A DNA stretch of 64,000 nucleotides from Ambrosia x helenae. Its lineage: Eukaryota > Streptophyta > Magnoliopsida > Asterales > Asteraceae. Under the pieces are notes generated by a model. It saw only the letters and a program-made list of their open reading frames with translations. It searched no databases and was not told where the DNA came from. Below, in pieces: positions 21,859 through 31,816 of the stretch (positions are counted from its first letter, which is position 1; every line of letters starts with the position of its first letter). The DNA lies in assembly GCA_030844895.1 (NCBI GenBank), contig CM061228.1, positions 140,976,444 through 141,040,443 of the forward strand. The letters are read 5' to 3'. Both the position numbers and the translations under genes were made by a program.

Positions 21859-24472
21859 CTAAAATTTGTAGCGCTCGAGGAAATTGAGTACGAGTTGATT
21901 AACCTGATCCGGAAATTGTTCATGAACATAATGACAACCTTCAGGCACGTACACGATTTCCAGATTCGGCACGTATTTCTTCACCTCCCCACTCGTCAAG
22001 TATTCCTCCGCTCCTGGGAACTTAGCCATGTAATCTTTCACACCCATGATCAAAAGCGCCGGAGCTTCAACTTTCAGATCATTTGGACCTTGTTGTGGAG
22101 ATCCAATTTTCTCTGCAAATGACCTATAAGGAACTTGGAGTGCAGTTTGAAATCCAGACTTGTGATACAGTTCCCCATATACTGCAAGGTCATCTTCTGT
22201 GAACCAAGAGGGTAGCGGATCCGACGGGTCAACCAGATCCATTATCTCCTGGTCTTCACCGGCTATCGGTATTTCACTTCTAGAGAACATAATGTAAATG
22301 TTTCTCACCACTGTTTTCGCATCAAACCGCCCGAAATCAGCTTCAGCTCTACCTGGTTCCTGATGATTATTTCAGTTACAGATTATATATAGACTATATG
22401 CGCGTATATAATATATGTTACAATATAAAAACGAGTACCTGCCATCTTCGCATGTAGAAACCTTGAGGGAGGGCTTGATGACTCTTGTGAAAACCAGGGG
22501 GCAGAAATGGCACCCCAAGTGTTACAATACCTGCAATTTTTTGTGGGTGACAAAGCGCAAATATGTAACCAACCATTGCTCCAAAATCTTTACCGATCAC
22601 AAACACCTAACAAGTTTCCGACACAGATGATAAATGTTACTATGACTCCTGTGTTGATAGACTATGTATAGTAAAGACAGCAAGAGACAGATTTAAACTG
22701 TGACTGCACAGATTATATTATCACAATAATTATCTAAATATTAAACTAAAATGATTTAAAAGACTGTATGCATATAAAACGACTTTAGCAAAGTTTCGAC
22801 TCGGTTTGATCTGTTCTCGTTTCATATTTCTTTTTCTTTAACTGTCTCATTCAAGATAAAAACAATCCAAACCGAAATTCTCAAGAATCGATTGCCAAAT
22901 AGCCTTGTGAAAATGCCCTAAATCTTTATATATGACGACTTTAGCAAGGATTGTGTATTTGTTTCCGACTTATTATGAGCTGACGACTTGTATAGCTCTA
23001 ACACACATTCAATCTGTTTCAATAAAGCTATACTTACCGTTTAAGGTTATACAGTCCTAATAACATTTGCTAACCACCTTAAACGATTTATAAAACGGCT
23101 GTTGTAAAACCTTATTTTGTTTTTATAAGGGCCTGCATAACCTTTGTTGCACATGCTGTAAAACCATATCGAAAAGGTTACACATAGGGTGTTAAAAAAA
23201 AAAATCCGAAATATCCTAAAATTGGATAATCTGAAATTTCGGATTCGGATGTGAATTTTGAAAATCTTCAGGTATCCGAATTATTCCAAATCCGAAATCT
23301 TAATATACATACACACACACACATTATATTACAACACACTGTCCATTCCAATCCTAACCCTAAACATACGTCTCCTTAAAGTCCTTCTTTAAGACACTTC
23401 ACCAGCCACCCTCTTATCTCCTGCCAATCCATTCTACCTTCTCCTTCCGTCTCTACCATGAGCACCAGCCACCCTGCCATCTCTCACAACGACCAGCAGC
23501 CACCTAGCCCTCGCCCATCCTTTTTCCCACTCTACCGTCTCCAATCTCCACTCCCAAGTTTTTTTTCCTGTTACTTTATTTCTCCGTTGACCATCATTTC
23601 TCCTATTTATTCTGTTATGTTATTTAATTTGATAGGGTTCACACTTGTTGATCCGTATAGATCTTAATTATACTAACAGATTTTATTGTTTTCTAGTTTT
23701 TTAGAGATTTTATTATTATAATTGTTGCTATATTCTTGAGTATAGATCTAGTTGAATTAAGCATGTTTTGTTTAAATAAAAGCAGAAAATGATTTATTTT
23801 TATTTTTTTAAGATTCGGATATCAATTTTTTTTTAATAAACAAATTATACTATTAAATATTTAAATAAAAAACATTACAAATTACATCAAGATAGCGGGA
23901 AGGCGGGCAACACGCTGCGCCACCACCCTTTTCTCAATTGGATTATCCGAATCCGATTCGGATTCAGATGTCAATATTCACCATCCAAAATTTTCGAAAA
24001 TCCTAAAACTGGATAATCCGGTTTTGAACACCCCTAGTTATACGGGGCCTTATCCGGCATGTGAAAAGATAACTTCCTTAGACCAAATGATTTTTAATAT
24101 ACGAGTAAAAATTAAATACATTATTTGAGATCATAATTTTCACAAATGCTGCAATTGTGACAATATATATAACCGGAAATGTACCTTAGAAATGGAGAGA
24201 TAATCCAGTATGGAGGCAGTATCATTGACCAAATCAGCGAATAAGGTCTTCTCGGGCTCTGCAGGGATGTCGGATAGTCCATATCCTCTATAGTCGGGTG
24301 CAATGGCTCTGAAACCGGCGTTTGCAACAGCAACCATTTGATGGCGCCATGTGTACCATATCTCCGGAAATCCGTGAAGAAAAATGACAGCCGGTGATGA
24401 CTTGGATCCGATCTCAGCTACATGGAGCTTTAACCCGTTGACTTGGACGTAAGTATGCTTGATTTGATCCAT
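21859..24472 (-). CDS. Soluble epoxide hydrolase (alpha/beta-hydrolase fold), copy 1, 3 exons
   Basis: Exons on the minus strand are 24472-24185, 22606-22439 and 22359-21859 (with stop), all GT-AG, phase 0, giving 318 residues. This is the usual length of plant soluble epoxide hydrolases, which hydrolyse fatty-acid and other epoxides to diols. Seen in the protein: the oxyanion-hole motif HGFP (33-36), the nucleophile D103 in VIGKDFGAM, a lid with YMRRW and FQTALQVPYR tyrosines, the acid D261 in MGVKDY and the base H295 in EGCHYVHEQ. The elbow reads GKDFG where many plant enzymes have GHDWG. There is no signal peptide, so it is probably cytosolic. The start is the first ATG and aligns with copies 2 and 3. 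Unlike them, it has no intron after VPYR. Intron 1 (1578 bp) contains an 853-bp hAT element. It is likely functional. Confidence 0.9.
23184..24036. mobile_element. hAT-type element (853 bp) in intron 1 of epoxide hydrolase copy 1
   Basis: The left end TAGGGTGTTAAAA pairs with the right end TTTTGAACACCCCTA. The flanks GTTACACA (23176-23183) and GTTATACG (24037-24044) agree at 6 of 8. The outer parts carry ATCCGAAAT/GGATAATCCG words. The centre (about 23340-23670) is a CT-rich, possibly captured, sequence. A copy of the dispersed ~55-bp word (see 50088) lies at 23884-23936. Confidence 0.7.
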
Positions 24473-25540
24473 TTGTTTGGCAGATAGAGGGTGAGTATGG
24501 GTGTGTTCTATATATCTGTTATATATCTGTTATTTTTTGTTTATAATATACAAGCTGAGTTGTAACCCGTTGACTTGGGGCTAAATGATTTTATAGGTTT
24601 AAAAGATAATGACTAAACTCTTATTTAATATTTTAAAAGATATGTTTGATTTTAGAGTTTTTAATGAATGCCCATTGTGCATAAAATTAAGTGTTACACA
24701 AACCACGTAAAATTAGAATCCCAAATCAAAGTAATGAGTAAAATGAAGGAACCCTTTAACATAAGTCATCCACTTTGATTTCAAAAGCCAACCCACATCA
24801 AAATCATAGTTTAAGATACAAAATTTAGAGCCCGACAAACGTGTCGGATTGTGTCAAACATGGCATATTCGAAGTAGGACTAGCAAATCGTGTTTTAACA
24901 GGTTTAACAGGTCACTGATGACGCGAACAACATAAGTTCTAAACTTGAACACAATTTTTTTAACTACATTATATCGCATATTTATAACACAGTTATATGT
25001 TTTATGTACCAACAAAGAGATATGCTGAATCATATTTTGCTAGCCATAATTCGAAGTGACACGTTTAACACATCCATCGAACACAAATACGATACGTTTA
25101 ACTAAATGTATCATCATGTTAAAGACTGACATGGACGAATTATTAGTGGGTTAGACAACACATTTATCACGATTGAACGTAACAGTTTAATAACACGATT
25201 GTTGAGACGACTCGCTAAACACGCCTAGAAAACATAAACACACAATTAACACGATAAATAAACGTTATCAATTATTACAATCCAAATTTAACTATTAATA
25301 AAAGAATATAAGTATATAACCACATTGTTTGGACTTTGGATGAATGGGTTGTGTCGACAACTAAACATGTCATAAATGCATAAATGAGTTAAGTGGGTAG
25401 GACCCGTTTGGACACGTTTCGAATCATGTCATTAACATGTTGACCCGCTTATAACCTTAACCCATTTACTCCAAAGTCCAAACACTATCCCATCTAATTC
25501 CGTGTCGAGTCTTGTCGTGTTAACGGGTCTTGTAAAATAA
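24473..25540. other. Spacer upstream of epoxide hydrolase copy 1
   Basis: No gene was seen. From about 24830 to 25530 the ACACGA, GTGTCGGATTGTG and AACGGGTC words resemble the interior of hAT-type elements such as 56817-57271, but no ends or duplication are visible. A promoter element could not be assigned. Confidence 0.4.
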
Positions 25541-25710
25541 TTACAACAACAACCGTACCAACTCGGCCGACTGGTTGTAGAACTCGCTAGGCGCTACCAA
25601 CTCGGCCGACTGGGGAGTTGTGAGTACTCGACCTAGTCGGGCGAGTACTCGAGGGTCGAATCGGCCTATGCGGGGAGTACTCGGTCAACTCGGACGACTT
25701 TTGCAACTAT
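25541..25710. repeat. Degraded repeat with recurring CCAACTCGGCCGACTGG
   Basis: CCAACTCGGCCGACTGG occurs twice (about 25558 and 25597), with related GAGTACTCG words following, flanked by GTTG/TTGCAAC sequence. It resembles the word-repeat interior of hAT elements, but no terminal repeat could be confirmed. Confidence 0.4.
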
Positions 25711-26011
25711 GCTGGAGAGGGTGGGATGTAGGCAGACCTTACCTCTGTCCATAGAGACCCCCAACTCCAAAACAAAATATCAGACAGACAGACAAACAGC
25801 CAACAACAAAACTATAAAACAAGCAACTACCAATACCATAGACAAACAAAAAGAAGTGTAAAATAATTACTAGCATTATATAGAACAAAACCCAACAAAA
25901 GCAACCTTGAGAAGAAATGCACGAGTATTGAAGTCTATCTTGCCATTTATTTCACACTCAAGATATATACTTCCATAAGATGCATACAGCATTACAGCTT
26001 ACAGGCACTAA

Positions 26012-28787
26012 TCAATACTTGTTGCGAGTGAGAAAATCGATGATGAGTTGATTAACCTGATCCGGGAATTGTTCATGAACAAAATGACAACCTTGAGGCA
26101 GGTATATGATTTCTAGATTGGGCACATACTTCTTGACCTCCCCACTCTTCAAATATTCTTCCATTCCTGGGAACTTGAGCACATAATCTTCTTCGCCCAT
26201 GATCAACAGTGCTGTAACCTCAACTTTCGGATCATTTACACCCTGTTGTGGAGATCCTGTTTTCTCTTCAAGTGACCTACAATGGTTAAGAATAGATAAA
26301 GTCCTTGTATTCATTGATCAATGATCATGCCTTACAACTTTATAATATGTTAAATAAAATTACCTGTAAGGTACTTTGAGTGCAGTTTGAAATCCAGATT
26401 TCTGATACAAGTCCCCATATGCTGAAAGGTCATCCTCTGTGAACCAAGAGGGTAGAGGAGCTGACGGGTCCACCAAATCCATTATCTCCTGGTCTTCACC
26501 AGCTATCGGTATTTCACTTTTAGAGAACATAATGTAGATGTTTCTCACCACCGTTTTCGCATCTAACCTGCCGAAATCAGCTTCAGCTCTTCCTGGTTCC
26601 TGATGATTATTTCATTTTGGTAAAGGGGATAGAACACAGGTAAGTTTTATTGATAGCATAGTTGTTAAAAGCCATCGCTTCTTGCGCCTAGGCCCATTTT
26701 TTAGGCGAGGTGATGCATTTGCGCTTTTAGTCGAGGAACTTACGCTTTAATTCTCCAGGTGATGGTTTAAGCGCAAATTTCGGCTAGATTCCCAAATTCC
26801 AGAGAGTTTCCAGCCAAATTAGTTAAATTATGGCTAGATTTCAGCCAGATTTCTACGTTTATCTAAGGAACGCTACTTCTATACACTAATAGATCAATAT
26901 TTCAAAACTTTTGATACTAACCAGATGAAAAATAGTATTATTTTAATATATTTTTACTTTATTTTCTTGCTCGCTTTTTTTTTATCTCAAGCCCTCGCTT
27001 TTTTTTATCTCAAGCCCTCGCTTTTTTTGCGCCTAGGCCCTAGCGAGGCCTATGCGCCTTGAGTGTGCCTAGCGCCTTTGATAACTATGATTTATAGAAC
27101 GAATAAATGTATAATATTACAATATAATTAATGACTAATGAATACCTTCCATCTTTTCATGTAGAAACCTTCAGGGAGGGCTTGATGGCTCTTGAAAAAA
27201 CCAGGGGGCATAAATGGAACCCCAAGTGTTATAACTCCTGCAACTTTCTCAGGGTCAAAGAGTGAAAATGTGTAGGCAACCATTGCTCCAAAATCTTTAC
27301 CAATAACAAACACCTAACAAAGTGCAGACACACATGATCAAGGTGATTTCATCTCCAATATTAGCATGACTAATAGAAAGACACAATATATAGTAGAACA
27401 GCATGAAGCAAATGATAATTTTGACCATAGTTATCAAAGGCGCTAGGCTTACTCAAGGCGCAAATCCTTGGATAAAAGCAGAAGTTTGGCTGGGATCTAG
27501 CCATAATTTAGAGAATTTGGCTAGAAACTCTCCAGAGTTTCAAAATCTTGTCGGAATTTGCGGCTTAAACCATCACTTGGAGGATTAAAGCACAACTGCC
27601 ACGCCTGAAAAATGGGTTTAGACGAAAGAGGAGATGGCTTTTAATAACTATGGTTTTGACTCCACAAATAATATCACAGTAAAAGCCGAAATTTCTGAAC
27701 AAAACAATTTAAAAAGATTTTTTGGTAATAGATAACGACTTTAAAGACCTTTCAACCCGATTGATCCCTTCTAAATTTCCCTATTTTTTTTTCTTTATTT
27801 GTGTCGTTTGGGATGAAAACAATAAAAATCAAATCTTTAATTAGATTTACCTCTTTTCAACATTGAACACCTAACATCCACCTAATGCCCACTTTGCGGG
27901 ACTCAACGCCGCATTACTTTGGTGGGATAAACACCAAATGCCACTAGGCCAAGAGGCCAGTGGCAAATCTTTAATTACTTGCCTCCATCAACTAGAGAAT
28001 CAAAGCGCAATTGATAACGACTTTAGAAAACTTTTCTTAACAAAGCGATTTAAAAAGATTTTTTTCATAATAGATTAACGACTTTAGAAAACTTTCAACC
28101 CGATTGATCCGTTCAAAATTTCCCTATTTTTTTTCTTTATTTGTGCCGTTTGAGATGAAAACAATAAAAATTAAATCTTTAATTAGTTTTCCCTTTTTTA
28201 ACAACGAACACACACCACCTAAAATCTACTCCTAATGCCTACTTTGAGGGACTCGAAGCCGCATTTCTTTGGTGGGATAAACACCGGATGTCACTAGGCC
28301 AAGAGGCGGTTGGCAAATCTTTAATTACCAAAAATATCAACTTCAGTACTAATATTCAGTCCCCAATAATAACAACAAATTGCAAATATACAACTAAATT
28401 AGCTGAGATGAAAACTAGGGCAAAAAGGCAACAGTAGAAAGAGGGTACGTCCGTCATTTTCTATGATTTCACCTATTTCTCTGCTCTGCACTGCAATACC
28501 TTAGAAATGGAGAGAGAATCCAGGATGGAGGCAGTATCGTTGACCAGATCAAGGAAGGAGGTGTTATGGGGTTGTTGAGGGATGTCGGATAGTCCGTATC
28601 CTCTGTAATCGGGTGCAATTGCTCTGAAACCGGCGTTTGCGACAGCAATCATTTGATGGCGCCACGTGTACCATATCTCCGGAAAGCCGTGAAGGAAGAT
28701 GACCGCCGGCGATGAGTCGGAGCCTATCTCGGCTACATGGAGCTTTAACCCGTTAACTTCGACGTAAGAATGCTTTATTTGCTCCAT
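26012..28787 (-). CDS. Soluble epoxide hydrolase, copy 2, 4 exons
   Basis: Exons on the minus strand are 28787-28500, 27313-27146, 26599-26364 and 26276-26012 (with stop). Their lengths (288, 168, 236, 265) match copy 3 exactly, and they give 318 residues. The start MEQIKHSYVEV matches the start of copies 1 and 3; an in-frame upstream ATG (28802) would add five residues and is less likely. Motifs: HGFP (33-36), nucleophile D103 in VIGKDFGAM, acid D261 in MGEEDY, base H295 in QGCHFVHEQ, lid FQTALKVPYR. Two related hAT MITEs sit in introns 1 and 2, and intron 1 also has a 330-bp tandem duplication. An inverted-repeat MITE begins 50 bp before the start codon, so the promoter may have been altered. 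The reading frame is intact and the splice sites are canonical. Confidence 0.9.
26657..27089. mobile_element. hAT-type MITE (433 bp) in intron 2 of epoxide hydrolase copy 2
   Basis: The ends CATAGTTGTTAAAAGCC and GGCGCCTTTGATAACTATG (right end as CCTTTGATAACTATG) are inverted repeats. The flanks ATTGATAG (26649-26656) and ATTTATAG (27090-27097) agree at 7 of 8. The interior is rich in GCGCCTAGGCCC and AAGCGC words. Same family as 27426-27652. Confidence 0.82.
27426..27652. mobile_element. hAT-type MITE (227 bp) in intron 1 of epoxide hydrolase copy 2
   Basis: The ends are CATAGTTATCAAAGGCG on the left and TTTTAATAACTATG on the right. The flanks ATTTTGAC (27418-27425) and GTTTTGAC (27653-27660) agree at 7 of 8. 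It is a shorter relative of 26657-27089. Confidence 0.82.
27699..28337. repeat. Tandem duplication (~330 bp) in intron 1 of copy 2, containing a SINE-like tract
   Basis: The unit at about 27699-27977 recurs at about 28037-28337. Shared words include TTCAACCCGATTGATCC, CTTTATTTGTG and CACTAGGCCAAGAGGC. On the minus strand, GCCTCTTGGCCTAGTGGCAT and a GTTGAGTCCCGC-like B box suggest that each unit includes an old tRNA-derived SINE. It does not affect the exons. Confidence 0.75.
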
Positions 28788-28836
28788 TATTCTCACAGTC
28801 AAGGACTGTCAGTATGTGTGTGTAGATATACATACA

Positions 28837-29162
28837 AGGGTGTTTTGGATTGAGTTTCAAAACAAATGGACTTATCGCTTAATAAGTTTTTGTGTAACCC
28901 AAAAAAAACTTTCTGTTTTGATTTTTCGCTATTAGTTTTAAAGGTTGAAAAACTGTTTTTAAAAAGTTAGAAATCCTGCCTTTTGGTTTTTGAAAAAAAA
29001 ATATACAAATCTACCACCTATACAGCTAATATTCACAATAAATTAAGCGAAATATTTAAAAAAACAATCTATTGACTTTTTAAAACTCCTTTCCAAAAAT
29101 TCATAATAAGCACTTCTGACTAAAAACACATTTGCATTTCCAAACTCAATCCCAAACACCCT
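28837..29162. mobile_element. Inverted-repeat MITE (326 bp) just upstream of epoxide hydrolase copy 2
   Basis: The left end AGGGTGTTTTGGATTGAG pairs with the right end CTCAATCCCAAACACCCT. Inward sequence (AAGCGATAAG/CTTATTAAGC-type words) continues the symmetry. No clear target duplication. It starts 50 bp upstream of the copy 2 start codon, in the promoter or leader. Confidence 0.7.
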
Positions 29163-29185
29163 CATATTTTAGTGTCACCTATGGG

Positions 29186-29382
29186 GTAGGGGTGTTCCAT
29201 TAAAAAAATTTACTTCACTTATTTATACCAATCCTCCATATCACTTCACTGATACAGTTTTTTAGAGCTGGCACTTCACTGATTCTTTACCCAATAATTA
29301 ATTGTTTTCACACATAATAATAATAATAATAAAATAATAATATGCACTTCATTGTCACCACCCCTGCACCTTCTCCATCACA

Positions 29383-29425
<43 letters not shown>

Positions 29426-29563
29426 AACTCACAGGAAAGATCTCGTTAGATAGAACCAGAATTTGGTTCATGGGTCCACTACCAGGTGGCGGCGGTGTTA
29501 CCGTGATGGTAGTGGAGTACCCGTGACTAATTCTGGTGGCACCCCGTCCCCCCTAATAAGACT
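29186..29563. mobile_element. Composite dispersed repeat, copy 2
   Basis: It starts near TAGGGGTGTTCC and continues with CTTCACTGATACAG, CTTTACCCAATAATTAATTG and an (AAT)n tract. Then follow a GT/TA microsatellite and the GC-rich part GGTGGCGGCGGTGTTACCGTG, ending at GGCACCCCGTCCCCCCTA. Parts and order are as in copies 1 and 3. Arm A of the interlocked repeat is missing here. Confidence 0.55.
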
Positions 29564-30114
29564 ATGAAGAGTTGGGACTCGAAAAGGGAATTGATTTTTG
29601 AAAATTTTATGTGTATATTTTAAAAAAGGCAACCAATCAGATTTAAGTAAGACGTGCCCCACGCCCTTAAAGAATCCCCGCCCAAGAGCCAGTTTTCAAG
29701 CCCTTTGAGTGTGGTGTTTAGGGCTTGAAGGGAATTTTCACGCCATATTCCCCACTCCTCACACTCTAAACAAATGAAAATTTTCTATGGGTCGGGTGTC
29801 TATTGGTATATAGTAATTAATATTTTTTCAATTCCTGTCAGACTGGGTTCGGTCATATTAGTAAAAAGATAGTTAAATTATATATAGTCAACAAAACTGT
29901 GTCAACGTTACATGTGAAAACAAAATTTTTCTAAAGTTGTTATCTACAAATTTTTATTTTTTAGATATAACTATAAAATCATCATCTAGAACCAAAGTCA
30001 AAACCAGAATATTTGACCGGGAAGTCCAAGATAAAATTTGTGTTTACACTGTAATTCAACGAAATTTATCATTCACCACGCTATAAATTATGGAAATGTT
30101 CCAAAGTTACGGAA
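29564..30114. other. Intergenic sequence without recognised features
   Basis: Nothing beyond AT-rich sequence was identified. Confidence 0.4.
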
Positions 30115-30359
30115 AGGGGCGATCCACTGAACATTTGTTTCACTTCACTGATTTCCACTAATCTTGCATTACCACATTATTTTACTGAAACTTTTTTTTT
30201 AAGACAGCACTCCACTAATTCTTTACCAACAATCAATTATTTTACAAATAATAATAATAATGATAATAATAATAATAATAACAATAATAATAATAATAAT
30301 ATCAGCGTACATATCTCCACACCATTTCAATCATCTTCTTCACTTTTTCTATTCTATTA

Positions 30360-30439
<80 letters not shown>

Positions 30440-30758
30440 CTCCATTTCTCAACACAGACCACCACCAACAACCACAACCTTCAAGCAGATCGTTCCTCCT
30501 CATCTTCGGTGCATCCGGGTAACGGTAACAGATCCATCGTTTAGGTCTGATTCGATGTATTTGTGATGGTTGTTAATTAGAAAATCTTTGAATATTTATG
30601 TGATTTGACAGGGGGAGAGAGAAAATCAGGTGTTACCAGCACGGTAACTAGAACCCGAATTTGATTAACAGGATCACTACCAGCATGGGTGGCGGCGGTG
30701 TTACTGTGCTGGTAGTGGGGTACCCGTGACCAAATCGGGTAGTGCCCCATCCCCCTTA
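30115..30758. mobile_element. Composite dispersed repeat, copy 3, with long ATT microsatellite
   Basis: Left part: GGGGCGATCCACTGAAC, TTCACTTCACTGATTTCC and AACAATCAATTATTTTAC, then an (AAT)n tract. Right part: CAGCACGGTAAC (30634-30645), GGTGGCGGCGGTGTTACTGTG and GTACCCGTGACCAAAT, ending near GTGCCCCATCCCCCTT. The (ATT)n run at 30358-30437 and a short CT-rich stretch lie between. Confidence 0.55.
30358..30437. repeat. (ATT)n microsatellite, about 26 units
   Basis: A pure trinucleotide run, probably length-polymorphic between individuals. The poly-leucine frame across it is not a gene. Confidence 0.97.
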
Positions 30759-30778
30759 TATATTTTTAAAGGAAAAAA

Positions 30779-30911
30779 CCAATGGGGTGGTGGTCCATTG
30801 GCAAAGGCAAAACCTTTAAAACACCTAGATTGTGGGAGGTCTTGGGTTCAAGTCCCAAAAGACTACAGAATTAAGGATTAAGAAAAAAAAATTAACCTTA
30901 AAAAAAAAATT
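30779..30911 (+). mobile_element. tRNA-derived SINE-like element
   Basis: There is an A-box-like GTGGTCCATTGGCAAAGG near 30789 and a B box GGTTCAAGTCCC near 30845, with an A-rich 3' part. The approximate direct repeats TTTAAAGGAAAAA (30766-30778) and TTTAAGGAAAAAT (30910-30922) flank it. Confidence 0.6.
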
Positions 30912-31253
30912 TAAGGAAAAATTAACTTATAGAAAAACAGAGTCATAAATAAATAAACTACAAGAATAAAATTTAAATACAACAAAAAAAAACTTGGAAC
31001 TTTTTTTATAATTAATTAAACAAGCAGGAAAATATTTTACCTCAATTATACGGTTTTAGACTTGAAGTCTCAAAATCAATATTAATAAAAAAACCATCTT
31101 AGTCACTAGTATTTGTCTTGTTCAGTGTGATTCATCAATTTTTCTGTTTTAATTTTTGTATCATAAATATTTGAAGATCAGTTTCAAAACTTGAAGGGTG
31201 TGATTGTAAAATTTTATGAGAACGCTCGGAATTTTAATCCGTATATATCACTA

Positions 31254-31470
31254 AGGGGCTGTTTGGTAGCATCTTAATCAGCCTCTTAACCATTCAGGTC
31301 TGAATCATTCAGCATTCAGACTGTTTGTTTCAGCATCTGAATGGAATGATTAAGTGCTGAATCATTAAGCTAATAAGAGATGCTGAATGATTCAGCTTGT
31401 AACTATTCAGAGCCTCTTTACCATTCAGACCATCTTAATGATTCAGCACTTAATCAACCAAACAGCCCCT
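31254..31470. mobile_element. Inverted-repeat MITE (217 bp)
   Basis: The ends AGGGGCTGTTTGGT and CCAAACAGCCCCT are inverted repeats, and the inside is built from TGAATCATTCAGC-type words on both strands. The flanks are TAA and TTA, close to a Harbinger target but not identical. Confidence 0.7.
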
Positions 31471-31816
31471 TAAATATTTTCTTCCTTAAGGTGGGCGGCC
31501 GCCCATTGGGGAGGCAATAAATTCACCCTTGTTTAAGGCGTCACATCTGCATTATATGACCGTCGTGTAAACATAGTCTCACCTTTAACACTCATTGTGT
31601 GCAATAAAGGGTTTTAACTATTTTATTAAAAAAAACAAGAAATAAGAGAAAAAAAATCTCATTGGTTAAATGGGGTCCACCAAATCAACTCCTCTAGCAC
31701 CTTACTGTGATGGATTGGCAACCCTCTTTAACAAAAGAGGGGTGATGTTTAGGCGCCATCCAATTAAGGTGGCCGGAGGCATTAACCTACACCTTCGCAC
31801 ATAAGTGGTCGTAGTA
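31471..31816. other. Spacer without recognised features
   Basis: A palindromic GGGCGGCCGCCC near 31494 and GGCGCCATCC near 31752 are the only notable words. Confidence 0.35.

Noticed and set aside
30260..30544. 94-codon frame with poly-isoleucine and poly-leucine
   Set aside because: A product of (ATT)n and (AAT)n microsatellites.
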